NCBI GenBank assembly: GCA_964441775.1
Contig: CAYTVL010000011.1
Span: 82,486 to 146,485, forward strand
Length of the DNA: 64,000 bases
Source of the DNA: SYOC01 sp964441775
Lineage (GTDB): Bacteria; Desulfobacterota; Binatia; Bin18
Direction: 5' to 3'
The notes under the pieces: generated by a model
Told to the model about the DNA's origin: nothing
What the model saw: the letters and a program-made list of their open reading frames with translations, nothing else
Database searches by the model: none
Shown here: one piece after another, positions 9,431-17,428 of the stretch
Numbering within the stretch: the stretch's first letter is position 1
Layout: the number at the start of each line of letters is the position of its first letter
Position numbers and translations under genes: made by a program

Positions 9431-9643
9431 TTATGCAGCGTGACGCAACTTTTCTACTTGCTTGTCTAGCGTGTGAAGGACATCTTGAATGCCCTGAACG
9501 GCGGGCTCTTCAAACAGCGGCTCCCCACATTGAGGACAAACCCACGCTGGCAAGTCTTGTAACACCAGCACATACCCGTTGCGACTGTCGGTAAATGTTG
9601 CGGTTCCTTTGCGTAATTCAGCTTGACAATGAAAACATTTCAT
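9431..9643 (-). CDS. YgiT-type zinc-finger antitoxin
   Basis: 70-aa protein with two CxxC pairs (CFHC near the N-terminus, CPQC near residue 38) and the run LVLQDLPAWVCPQCGE, characteristic of the YgiT/MqsA N-terminal zinc-binding antitoxin domain. The separate MqsA helix-turn-helix is absent, as in the stand-alone short members. The start overlaps the stop of the upstream DUF4258 gene by 4 bases, the normal toxin-first order for this pair. It is expected to neutralise the toxin and may repress the operon. Confidence 0.85.
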   Translation of the reverse strand: MKCFHCQAELRKGTATFTDSRNGYVLVLQDLPAWVCPQCGEPLFEEPAVQGIQDVLHTLDKQVEKLRHAA

Positions 9644-9960
9644 GACGCCTCCTTTCTGCGCCGCTGACCCTCTTCAGTCCACTCTGCAGCGTCTGGAATG
9701 TACGCGGTAATGATAGCAAGATACTCGTCTTTAGGTGAGCAAACTACATGAATTGTCCGACTCTGGCTTGTTTGTCCCGTCATCAAACAACTGTGGCCTC
9801 GCACATCTTCAGGGTAGTCCTCGATGATCACGCCTTGCAGAATGACTTCTCGCACTTCTGTTGGAGAAATCATTCGTTCTGGTTTATTCATCTGTCGGAT
9901 CGCATGAGGAAGGAATAACAACTTCTTTGCGGCAGTTTCTCTCACGCGCTCCTGAATCAT
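9640..9960 (-). CDS. DUF4258 family toxin
   Basis: 106-aa protein with the DUF4258 pattern: HAIRQMNKPERMISPTEVREVI (a basic helix with His), then EDYPEDVRGHSCLM and IHVVCSPKDEYLAIITAYIPD. This is the RelE/MqsR-like small toxin fold. It is followed by the YgiT antitoxin with a 4-base overlap. It starts only 12 bases after the stop of the large cyclase gene and on the same strand, so it may be read from the same transcript. Toxicity itself is inferred from family and context. Confidence 0.83.
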   Translation of the reverse strand: MIQERVRETAAKKLLFLPHAIRQMNKPERMISPTEVREVILQGVIIEDYPEDVRGHSCLMTGQTSQSRTIHVVCSPKDEYLAIITAYIPDAAEWTEEGQRRRKEAS

Positions 9961-9972
9961 GTCGTGTTCCGC

Positions 9973-12900
9973 CTACGCTTTTCTGTCCTGCGGTTCGCTG
10001 CTCAAGCAGTGTTCTTCACCTGCTGACTTGCTCGCTCTTACTTTCTCCGCCTGCGCCAGCAGCAGCTCGCCTTTGAGCCGGTAGAGTTCGGCTTCGTACC
10101 AACGTTCTTTGGTCTTGTTTACTGTGCTCAGTGCTTCGCTCAGCAAGTCCAATCCTTCTTTCGTTCTCCCCACCTTGGCATATGCTTCGGATAAAAGTGC
10201 AAGAAAGTGTGGTCCCAATATCCCTGCACCCATGCCTCGGTACTCGATTAGACCTTGCTGTATATGAGAAATTCCTTCCTCTGTTTGGTCGCGCACCATA
10301 AGTGTCCACCCTCGAAGGATAGATCCCATCGTGTGAAAAAATGGAATTCCCTGCTCGGCACAGAGTGTGAGTAGCCTTTCAGTCTGTTCTTGGGCCGCTT
10401 TGCTATCTCGGCGAAGTTGAGAGAGCCACACAAGAAAATACGAAGCATAAGCTAAACTATTTGGGTGGGCGAGCTCCTGAGCTAAGGTCAATGCTGTCCG
10501 ACTTTTCTGCAAGGCTTGATCCGGATAGCCCAGTAACCACAGCGTAATCGCACAATGGCAAAGGCACACCACCCCAAGGTCCTGCCCGTAGATAAAGCCA
10601 CTGGAATGATGCAGGCGAGGGTCGTAAAGAGCCGTTCCCTCTTCGAGATGCGTTCGACCCAGAATAATCTCCCCCATGTCAGAGGCAGCAACGCCTAATA
10701 CGTGGTGAGCGAGGAGAAGAAATGTTGGATTGTGTACACTTTCGGCCACAATCAGGCACTCCTCTGCCAGCTCACGCGCGGTTCCGAGTTCTGCACGCGA
10801 TACATAAAACACACACATCCCCCACAAAGCGAGAATAATCTGAGGGGCCTCTCCTATTTGTCGGCTCAGCTCCAGCATCCGGACATAAGCTTTTTCTACT
10901 TCTTGAGCGGTATAGCCTTTAGTAGCTATGAGTGGGCTGCCGAGAGCAAATTGCAGAGTTAATTCTTGCTGCGTTCGTTCCGTGGTATCTGGAAGGGCAC
11001 TCAACAACTCAAGCCCTTTGGTAATGTGGCTAATCGCTTCCGCATACGCAGAACGCTCCACCGCTTTCTCACCGGCCTTTTGCCAGTAAGGAATCGCCTG
11101 TTCGAGTAGTACCGCTTCCGTATAGTGATGGGCAAGAAATTCAGGCTGATTGTCCTTCGTTTCAGGGAAGCGGTCTTCCAGCACTTGGGCGATATGTTGG
11201 TGATACTGCACCCGCGTGCTCCTGAGCAGCGATTGATACGCTGTGTCTTGGATGAGGGCATGCTTGAAAATGTAGATAGCCTGGGGCAGCGTACCCCGCT
11301 GATAGACGAGCTCACTATCTACGAGCTGCCGTAAGCCTTGCTGTAAGGTCTCTTCCGGTTGTTGCGACACCGCTCGGAGCAGCTCATAGGAGAACTCACG
11401 CCCCAACGTGGCTCCGAGCTGGGCAATCTCCTTGGCGGTGTTGAGCCGATCGAGCCGCGCCATTAACGAATCCTGTAGTGTGGCGGGAATGGCCAATTGG
11501 AGCGGTCCAGCAGGCTGCGCCCCGATGGTCTCTAGGACACTCTTGGTCAACTCCTCTACGAACAATGGCACTCCATCGGTTTTCCGGCGAATCTGGTCAA
11601 GCATCTCGGCAAGCAACGGCGTGCCTGCCGCTACCTGTGCGATCATCGCTTCGGTTTGCCGACGGCCCAAACGATTGAGCGTCAAGGTGACGATATGCGA
11701 ACGGGGTGGCCAGGGCGAGACAAACTCAGGCCGGGCGGTCAGCAGAATGAACAAGCGACTGGTAGGGACTTGTTCGAGGAGGAGCGTCAAGAACTCCAGG
11801 GTGGAGGGATCGGCCCAATGCAGGTCTTCCCAGATCGCCATCGTGGCTTGCCGTTCAGCCTGCGTCAACCACCACTGCACCATTGCGGCAATCGTCCGCT
11901 CTTTCTGCTTCTGCGGCGTCAAATTTAATGACGGCGTTGTGTCCGGCAGCGGCAATGAAAGCAGGGCAGCAAACAAGGGTAGGGTGTCTTGCATGTTGTA
12001 GAGTGCTAACATGCGCTCCAGTTTGTCAACTTTAGCCATAACCGTGTCATCTCTCTGGAACAACAGCGCCCGTTGTATGGCGTCAATGAGTGGATAGAAG
12101 GCGCTGTTCTGATGATACGGCGAACAACGAGTTTCCAGTGCTAACGACCCTTCGCTGCTCACCTGGTCAGTGAGCGTTTGTGTCAGCCGCGATTTGCCGA
12201 TGCCAGGCTCTCCGGTCAGGAGCACCACCTGCCCGCGACCGTCTTTCACTTGTTCCCAACGCTCTTGGAGCAAGCCCACTTCTTGCTCGCGTCCCACCAA
12301 CGGCGTGGCGTGTCCCGTGAAAGTCCCGTGGGATCGTTCACTCTGCACATGGTAGACGGCCAGCGGCGTATCGAGCCCTTTAAGCAGGTGCGAGCCGAAC
12401 GGCTGACATTCAAAGTGGCGGTTGATGAGGCGATGCGTAGCCGCGCTGAGAAGCACGGTGTTAGGTTCAGCCAGCCCCTGCAACCGAGCGGCCACGTTGG
12501 GGGTCTCGCCTAGTGCGAGTTGTTCCGTGCGCCCTGGCGCCCCGATATCTCCTACGACCACGAGGCCGGTATGGATGCCAATGCGGACTTGTAGCGGCTG
12601 CGAGCCGGTAGGCAACGGGGCAGAGCACTGGGTATTGACGGTAGTGACAATCTCCAAGCTGGTGCGCACGGCGCGACGGGCGTCATCCTCATGCGCGGCG
12701 GGATAGCCGAAGTAGACAAGTATGCCATCGCCGAGATGTTGGGCCACATGGCCCTCGTAGCGGGCGATGACCACGTCGCAGGTAGCATGATAGTGCTGGA
12801 CTACCGCTTGGTAGTCTTCGGGGTCCAGTTGGGCGGACAAGGCCGTGGAGCCTACCAGATCGCAGAACAGGACGGTCAACTGCCGCCGCTCTGCTGGGGA

Positions 12901-13155
12901 TTGGGTGCTAGGGGTTAGAGGTTGGGGAAGACTTTGAACCTGGAACGTGGAACTTTGAACTGGCGTCGCGCCGAGCCACACCAAGCCTGGACCTTCTTCT
13001 TTGACGTGTTCGGCATGGGCAAAGAGGAGTTCTTCTTTGAGGCTCGCGAGAAATTCATCATCCAACTGAAAGCGGAGTTTCAGCGCCCGGTACGACGCGC
13101 GCCCTTGTTGTTGCAAGAGCACCAGTACTTTGTCCAAAACGTCAGCAAAATCCAT
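9973..13155 (-). CDS. Adenylate/guanylate cyclase - AAA ATPase - TPR regulator (copy A)
   Basis: 1060-aa multidomain signalling protein. It opens with a short helical domain (MDFADVLDKV... GRASYRALKLRF) shared by all copies. A class III cyclase domain follows (about 90-270) with metal Asp in FCDLVGST and GDGILVYFG and the run RIGIHTGLVVVGDIG. An AAA_16-type ATPase comes next, with Walker A GEPGIGKS near 315 and Walker B-like MAIWEDLHWAD near 440, then TPR-like repeats to the C-terminus (EAELYRLKGELL). A TTG at 13182 is in frame, but ATG 13155 matches the paralogue N-termini and is preceded by GTAGGG. It probably makes cNMP in response to a ligand bound by the TPRs. This is the intact AAA-type copy in the window. 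Confidence 0.92.
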   Translation of the reverse strand: MDFADVLDKVLVLLQQQGRASYRALKLRFQLDDEFLASLKEELLFAHAEHVKEEGPGLVWLGATPVQSSTFQVQSLPQPLTPSTQSPAERRQLTVLFCDLVGSTALSAQLDPEDYQAVVQHYHATCDVVIARYEGHVAQHLGDGILVYFGYPAAHEDDARRAVRTSLEIVTTVNTQCSAPLPTGSQPLQVRIGIHTGLVVVGDIGAPGRTEQLALGETPNVAARLQGLAEPNTVLLSAATHRLINRHFECQPFGSHLLKGLDTPLAVYHVQSERSHGTFTGHATPLVGREQEVGLLQERWEQVKDGRGQVVLLTGEPGIGKSRLTQTLTDQVSSEGSLALETRCSPYHQNSAFYPLIDAIQRALLFQRDDTVMAKVDKLERMLALYNMQDTLPLFAALLSLPLPDTTPSLNLTPQKQKERTIAAMVQWWLTQAERQATMAIWEDLHWADPSTLEFLTLLLEQVPTSRLFILLTARPEFVSPWPPRSHIVTLTLNRLGRRQTEAMIAQVAAGTPLLAEMLDQIRRKTDGVPLFVEELTKSVLETIGAQPAGPLQLAIPATLQDSLMARLDRLNTAKEIAQLGATLGREFSYELLRAVSQQPEETLQQGLRQLVDSELVYQRGTLPQAIYIFKHALIQDTAYQSLLRSTRVQYHQHIAQVLEDRFPETKDNQPEFLAHHYTEAVLLEQAIPYWQKAGEKAVERSAYAEAISHITKGLELLSALPDTTERTQQELTLQFALGSPLIATKGYTAQEVEKAYVRMLELSRQIGEAPQIILALWGMCVFYVSRAELGTARELAEECLIVAESVHNPTFLLLAHHVLGVAASDMGEIILGRTHLEEGTALYDPRLHHSSGFIYGQDLGVVCLCHCAITLWLLGYPDQALQKSRTALTLAQELAHPNSLAYASYFLVWLSQLRRDSKAAQEQTERLLTLCAEQGIPFFHTMGSILRGWTLMVRDQTEEGISHIQQGLIEYRGMGAGILGPHFLALLSEAYAKVGRTKEGLDLLSEALSTVNKTKERWYEAELYRLKGELLLAQAEKVRASKSAGEEHCLSSEPQDRKA
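12901..12961. repeat. Heptanucleotide repeats in the cyclase A linker
   Basis: Two adjacent arrays with a 7-base period lie inside the coding sequence. On the + strand they read TTGGGTG, CTAGGGG, TTAGAGG, TTGGGGA (12901-12928) and TTGAACC, TGGAACG, TGGAACT, TTGAACT (12934-12961). They encode the linker FQVQSLPQPLTPSTQSP between the N-terminal helical domain and the cyclase domain. Confidence 0.75.
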
Positions 13156-13188
13156 ATCCCTACTTTTCTGTTTGTTCGACAATCCTTC

Positions 13189-13566
13189 TCACGAGAATAT
13201 GTACACTCGCCCTTCGCCGAAATCGATCTGCAGTCGTCTGCCGGCGAAGACATTCACGCCGAATATGGCTTGCATACCGAACCGTAAATGGCTGAGTTCA
13301 AGCACGCCCGCTTCAAATGGCGGGAATTCGACTTCCCCAATCCTCGCGCCAATAATCTGAACCAGCGGTACCGTGGTGGTGACTCCTGTGACCCCAACGA
13401 TGGTATCTGTCCCTGTAACTTGAAGGCCCAGCCCTGTGGCGACGGTCGGAGTGATGAGGCTTCGTGCCGCCCCGGTGTCTACCAAGGTGGAGAGGCGATT
13501 CGTTCCCACCTTCATGGCAATGATTGGCAGACGATTCGGTTGAAATGCAGCCCAGTTTCGCGGCAT
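13189..13566 (-). CDS. Retropepsin-like aspartic protease domain protein
   Basis: 125-aa protein with the clan AA aspartic protease signature TLVDTGAARSLI near residue 30, a central glycine-rich hairpin (VTGTDTIVGVTGV) and a C-terminal LRFGMQAIFGVNVF segment with hydrophobic-Gly spacing as in retropepsin-like bacterial proteins (gag-asp_proteas / asp_protease_2). Such single-domain proteins act as dimers. ATG 13566 lies 1 base after the stop of the upstream 91-aa gene, so the two are coupled. The frame runs further upstream but through that gene. Nothing marks it as part of a retroelement. Substrate unknown. Confidence 0.75.
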   Translation of the reverse strand: MPRNWAAFQPNRLPIIAMKVGTNRLSTLVDTGAARSLITPTVATGLGLQVTGTDTIVGVTGVTTTVPLVQIIGARIGEVEFPPFEAGVLELSHLRFGMQAIFGVNVFAGRRLQIDFGEGRVYIFS

Positions 13567-13567
13567 C

Positions 13568-13843
13568 TTAGGCAATCCCCGTCGGTCCGGGCTCTGTGTA
13601 GACGCCGTGAAACATACCCGTGATTTTTCCTTTACGTTGATATTCTTGCCAAAGAGGTACAAGATCCATATCTACCGGCGAGATGGCGATGAGACGGGCT
13701 TTATAGATTTCCCAGGCGTCTTCCTCAGTCACTTCCAGTAGCAGCCAAACGTCTGGGTAGAGTTCTTGCCACTCTGCGATGGGGCGCTCTTCTTGCGATT
13801 CAATAACTTGCACTTCAGGAGATCTGTGGAGCACGGCTACCAT
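13568..13843 (-). CDS. Hypothetical protein, 91 aa, paired with retropepsin-like gene
   Basis: Small acidic protein not matched to a named family here. It contains IAEWQELYPDVWLLLEVTEEDAWE-like hydrophobic/acidic segments and ends EPGPTGIA. No signal peptide, TM or Cys motif is seen. ATG 13843 is chosen because AAGGAG lies 11 bases upstream; the frame runs back to 13870 without a better site. Its stop is one base before the start of the retropepsin-like gene, implying translational coupling and a shared role. It may be the small partner seen upstream of many stand-alone aspartic-protease-domain genes. Confidence 0.6.
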   Translation of the reverse strand: MVAVLHRSPEVQVIESQEERPIAEWQELYPDVWLLLEVTEEDAWEIYKARLIAISPVDMDLVPLWQEYQRKGKITGMFHGVYTEPGPTGIA

Positions 13844-13869
13844 GGTTGAGCGACTCCTTTCTTGACCCA

Positions 13870-14037
13870 CTATATACTATCTTTCGCTTTTGCAGCGCCA
13901 TCTGCAGTTCCCCTTTGAGGCGGTAGAGTTCGGCTTCTCCCATCCAGGTCGAACTCGCGTTTCAAGGCCCGATAGGACACTCGCCCTTCGCGTTGGAGCA
14001 GGGCAATTGCTTGGTTGACAACGTCGTAGAACTTCAC
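13870..14037 (-). pseudogene. Remnant of a cyclase-ATPase-TPR gene (internal deletion)
   Basis: Reading the minus strand from GTG 14037 gives VKFYDVVNQAIALLQ then GRVSYRALKREFDLD, the conserved N-terminus of the cyclase-AAA-TPR family. After about 35 codons, with a frame change, the sequence continues EAELYRLKGELQMALQ, which matches the C-terminal TPR region of copy A (EAELYRLKGELLLAQ). Roughly 2.8 kb of gene between these points is missing. The scar lies head-to-tail with copy A, about 0.7 kb from its start, so it is the residue of a tandem copy. Confidence 0.75.
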
Positions 14038-14140
14038 CGAAAATCCTCCGCTCTCTCATCGGCGTCATTATTCTCCTCGAATAGGAGAGTTGTCAAACGA
14101 TTCTGCACGTTTTATGGGTATGAAGGAGGAACTCTTAGTG

Positions 14141-15091
14141 ATGCAAGCACTGCATTGGGATGGGGCCAGGCTGCGGCTTCAAAGAAAATATGCGGTCCCT
14201 CAAGGAGCCCCGGAGATGGCGGTGGTGCGGGTGCGTCTTGCCGGGATCTGTTCAACAGACTTACAAATTTTCCGAGGCTACATGAACTTTCGCGGAGTGC
14301 CGGGGCACGAATTCGTCGGAGAAGTGTGTGAAGGGCCCAGCAAAATGATCGGCAAACGAGTGGTGGGCGAAATCAACTTTGCGTGCGGGACCTGCGAGGC
14401 GTGTCGGCGCGGAATAGGGCGACACTGTCCCACCCGACGGGTGCTGGGCATTCTCAATGCCGACGGCAGCTTCGCCGAATATCTCCTCGCGCCAGTTACG
14501 AATTTACATGTCGTGCCGGATGAGGTGGCGGATGAAGAAGCGGTATTCACTGAGCCTCTAGCTGCGGCTTTTGAAATTTTAGAACAGTTGCAGGTATTGC
14601 CAGAAACGGATGTGGTGGTGCTTGGTGATGGAAAACTCGGCCTCTTATGCGCCCAAGTACTGCAGAGCGCCGGGGCGCAGGTCACGGTTGTAGGCAAGCA
14701 TCAGGAGAAACTTCATCTGCTGCGTCAGAGAGGGATACAGACGATGTTGCTTTCGCAGTGGCGCCCTTGTCAAGTCGATGTCGTGGTGGAGGCGACGGGC
14801 TCCACGGCTGGGCTCGCCTTGGCCATGGAAACGGTTCGTCCACGCGGCGTGCTCGTGTTGAAAAGTACAGTGGCGCAAGATCACAATGTGTCGCTGGCCC
14901 CGCTGGTGATTAACGAAGTGACCGTGGTGGGTTCTCGTTGCGGTCCGTTCCCGCCGGCGTTGCGTGCCTTAGCGCAAGGGAAGGTTTCTGTGTCTCCTCT
15001 GATCAGCAAAGTCTTTTCCCTGACGGATGGCGCGGCGGCTGTGCGACATGCCGCGCGGCCTGGCGTCCTCAAAGTGTTGCTGCGAACATGA
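14141..15091 (+). CDS. Zinc-dependent medium-chain alcohol dehydrogenase
   Basis: 316-aa MDR-family enzyme. Catalytic zinc ligands are Cys in GICSTD and His/Glu in GHEFVGE. The structural zinc site is the four-Cys run CGTCEACRRGIGRHC, and the NAD-binding motif is VVVLGDGKLGLL near residue 175. It resembles threonine/sorbitol dehydrogenase-type members, but is somewhat shorter than the usual 340-350 aa. ATG 14141 is preferred: AAGGAGG lies 11 bases upstream and the family N-terminus (MQALHWDG) begins there. In-frame TTG 14090 is an alternative. It is divergent from the cyclase remnant and upstream of the LLM oxidoreductase. Confidence 0.88.
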   Translation: MQALHWDGARLRLQRKYAVPQGAPEMAVVRVRLAGICSTDLQIFRGYMNFRGVPGHEFVGEVCEGPSKMIGKRVVGEINFACGTCEACRRGIGRHCPTRRVLGILNADGSFAEYLLAPVTNLHVVPDEVADEEAVFTEPLAAAFEILEQLQVLPETDVVVLGDGKLGLLCAQVLQSAGAQVTVVGKHQEKLHLLRQRGIQTMLLSQWRPCQVDVVVEATGSTAGLALAMETVRPRGVLVLKSTVAQDHNVSLAPLVINEVTVVGSRCGPFPPALRALAQGKVSVSPLISKVFSLTDGAAAVRHAARPGVLKVLLRT

Positions 15092-15248
15092 CCGCGGCGT
15101 GTCCTGCCTTTCCTTGCCCCATGTGGGGAGGGATGGTACAACTGACGCGGCTGGATATACGCTTGCCCTTTCGAGGCGCTCTGAGCGGCGTCACTGGCAA
15201 TTGGTCTATTTTGTTTCTTGGTTGAGAAAGAACGAGTAAGGAGGTTCT

Positions 15249-16325
15249 ATGAAAGCTGGTGTCTTCATGATGCCCTCACACCCGCCAGAAAGAGATTTTT
15301 ACGCTGGTCATGTTTGGGATCTGGAACATCTCGAACTGTGCGACAAGCTTGGTTTTCATGAAGCGTGGATCGGTGAACATTTCACGGCCCCATGGGAGCC
15401 GAATCCTGCTCCTGATCTGCTGATTGCGCAAGCGATTTTACGAACGAAAAACATAAAACTCTGCCCCGGGGCGCATTTGTTGCCGTATCATCATCCAGTA
15501 GAACTCGCGCATCGCGTGGCGTTCTTGGACCACATGGCTCAGGGACGCTTCATGTTTGGCGTGGGCACCAGCGGTTTGCCCAGCGACTGGAAATTGTTCA
15601 ACGTCGATGGGGCAGGCGGTGAAAATCGCAAGATGACCTTGGAAGCGCTGGACATCATTCTGAAGCTCTGGGAGAGTACGGAACCGTTCGAGTATCATGG
15701 CCAGTATTGGTCCATGAATCGTATCGACACGATGTTAGACACGTTGAAGTTTCACATTCGTCCTTTCCAGAAGCCGCATCCGCCGATTGGCATTGCTGGT
15801 CTCACGCCGCGATCGGACACGCTGAAATTTGCTGGCGAGCATGGCTTTATGCCGTTGAGCATTGCGTTGAGCGGCAGCTACCTGAAAACGCATTGGCAAG
15901 CTGTTCTCGATGGGGCGGAAAAAACCGGGAAAGCGCCGAGCCGGGCGGATTGGCGCATCTCTCGCGAGGTCTACATTGCAGAAACGGATAAAGAAGCCCG
16001 CGATAGAGCGATCAATGGCATGCTGGGGCGCGTGTACCGAGAATATCTCCTGCCGCTGTTCAAATCATTCGGTATGGTCAGTCTCTACAAACATCATCCG
16101 GAAGTGCCGGACTCTGACGTCACCATCGAATACTTAGCGGACCACTGCTGGTTGGTGGGCTCGCCCAAAACTATTGTGAATAAACTCGGAGATATGCAGC
16201 AAGAAACCGGCGGCTTTGGCTGCTTGTTGGTCCTCAGCTTCGATCAATTGGAGAACAACCAAGGTTGGGCCAATTCGCAGCGAATGCTGATGGAAGAAGT
16301 GATGCCTCACTTCGCCAACGTGTAG
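15249..16325 (+). CDS. LLM-class flavin-dependent oxidoreductase
   Basis: 358-aa luciferase-like monooxygenase (bacterial luciferase TIM barrel). Typical segments are LGFHEAWIGEHF, LLPYHHPVELAHRVAFLDHMAQGRFMFGVGTS, and the C-terminal VGSPKTIVNKL. These enzymes use FMN or F420 to oxidise diverse substrates; this one belongs to the long-chain alkane/limonene monooxygenase-like group in overall layout. AAGGAGGT lies 3-8 bases upstream of ATG 15249, a strong ribosome site. It is 157 bases after the dehydrogenase and may share its operon. It ends at a strong hairpin shared with the convergent hisB gene. Confidence 0.9.
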   Translation: MKAGVFMMPSHPPERDFYAGHVWDLEHLELCDKLGFHEAWIGEHFTAPWEPNPAPDLLIAQAILRTKNIKLCPGAHLLPYHHPVELAHRVAFLDHMAQGRFMFGVGTSGLPSDWKLFNVDGAGGENRKMTLEALDIILKLWESTEPFEYHGQYWSMNRIDTMLDTLKFHIRPFQKPHPPIGIAGLTPRSDTLKFAGEHGFMPLSIALSGSYLKTHWQAVLDGAEKTGKAPSRADWRISREVYIAETDKEARDRAINGMLGRVYREYLLPLFKSFGMVSLYKHHPEVPDSDVTIEYLADHCWLVGSPKTIVNKLGDMQQETGGFGCLLVLSFDQLENNQGWANSQRMLMEEVMPHFANV

Positions 16326-16366
16326 GGTGTTGTCTTTCTTTTCTCTCTGAAGTCTCTATGAAAGCC

Positions 16367-16396
16367 CGTGCGTGCTCCACATCTGAAGCACGCACG
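16367..16396. terminator. Hairpin between convergent LLM and hisB genes
   Basis: Perfect 10-bp inverted repeat CGTGCGTGCT / AGCACGCACG with a 10-base loop, followed on the + strand after 10 bases by CTCTTTTTT. It lies 42 bases past the LLM stop and 29 bases past the hisB stop, the expected place for a terminator serving one or both genes. The T-run is somewhat distant from the stem, so the hairpin could also only protect the transcripts. Confidence 0.6.
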
Positions 16397-16424
16397 CCTC
16401 CTCCACTCTTTTTTGGTGAGGCTT

Positions 16425-17021
16425 TTACAGTGTTCCCTTGGTGGACAGCACGCCTTTGACCCGGGGATCGTCCTGCACGGCGCTACTCATGGCGCGCGCG
16501 AATGCTTTGAACCCGGCTTCGATAATATGATGCGGGTTGCGTCCTTGCGTCATGTTGAAATGAAGGTTAATCGCTAACTGGTTGCTAAAGGCAAGGAAAA
16601 AATCGTGGATCAACTCCACGGCAAAGGCGCCAACTTTTTCTTGTTTAATTTGTAGATTATAAACGAGAAACGGTCGCCCGCTGAGGTCCACCACGCAGGA
16701 GACCAACGCTTCGTCGAGCGGCACCGTGGCCTCGCCGAAGCGGCGAATCCCCTTTTTATCACCGAGCGCCTCGCGAAAGGCTTGGCCAAGCGCGAGCCCC
16801 ACATCTTCAACCGTGTGATGGTCGTCTATGTCCACATCGCCCGTAGCTTGCACCATCAAATCGAAAAAGCCGTGACGAGTGAACAGTTCAAGCATGTGGT
16901 TGAGGAACGGCACGCCGGTGGCGATTTGATATTGTCCTTCGCCGTCAAGGTTGAGGCTGATGTGAATATCGGTTTCGTTGGTCTTGCGATGCAGGTCTGC
17001 TTTACGCATGTTCGTTTCCAT
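16425..17021 (-). CDS. hisB: Imidazoleglycerol-phosphate dehydratase
   Basis: 198-aa HisB of the monofunctional type. The two metal-binding signatures are intact: DDHHTVEDVG near residue 65 and NPHHIIEAGFKAFA near 165, plus GVPFLNHMLELFTRHG at the N-terminus. It catalyses the sixth step of histidine synthesis, forming imidazole acetol-phosphate. In many proteobacteria hisB directly follows hisD; here a 3.4-kb cyclase gene lies between them. ATG 17021 and an in-frame ATG 17009 are both possible and neither has a clear ribosome site. Confidence 0.96.
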   Translation of the reverse strand: METNMRKADLHRKTNETDIHISLNLDGEGQYQIATGVPFLNHMLELFTRHGFFDLMVQATGDVDIDDHHTVEDVGLALGQAFREALGDKKGIRRFGEATVPLDEALVSCVVDLSGRPFLVYNLQIKQEKVGAFAVELIHDFFLAFSNQLAINLHFNMTQGRNPHHIIEAGFKAFARAMSSAVQDDPRVKGVLSTKGTL

Positions 17022-17393
17022 TGAGACGATAGTGCAGAGTCTCGTCGATTTTCACAACGGGGGCTAGAGCAGTTGTAGGAGTTCTTATCCCCGTGATCCG
17101 TGGAAGTCTTATGAGGCCGCTACTTCAATTTGCTGGGTCGCCACGTCGTCAGCGAGACCTTTATCGACCTCCCTCTTCTAACTCCTCTAGTAACGCCTTC
17201 GCGTCTTGCAAATCTTTTGTGTCAAAGCCTTCGGTGAACCAGTGGTAAATTGTGGACAACATAGAGCAGGCTTCGGCTTGCTTGCCTTGCTGTTGCCACA
17301 ATCGTGCGAGACTCACCGTTGCCCGCAGCTCTAACGACTTGGCTTGTTGCCTTCGTGCGATTTCAATGGCCTTCAGGAAGTCTGCTTCAGCTT

Positions 17394-17428
17394 CTTCAAC
17401 TTTGGACTTGTGACTTTCGACCCGCGAC
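17394..17428. repeat. Heptanucleotide repeat near the C-terminus of cyclase C
   Basis: Five units of seven bases on the + strand, CTTCAAC, TTTGGAC, TTGTGAC, TTTCGAC, CCGCGAC, with the constant end AC or GAC. They encode the hydrophilic stretch ESRVESHKSKVEE in the TPR region, at the same protein position where cyclase copy G has its own heptad tract and frameshift. Confidence 0.7.

Noticed and set aside
13189..13566. Retroelement protease
   Set aside because: No reverse transcriptase, integrase or long terminal repeats around it; stand-alone bacterial retropepsin-like proteins are common.
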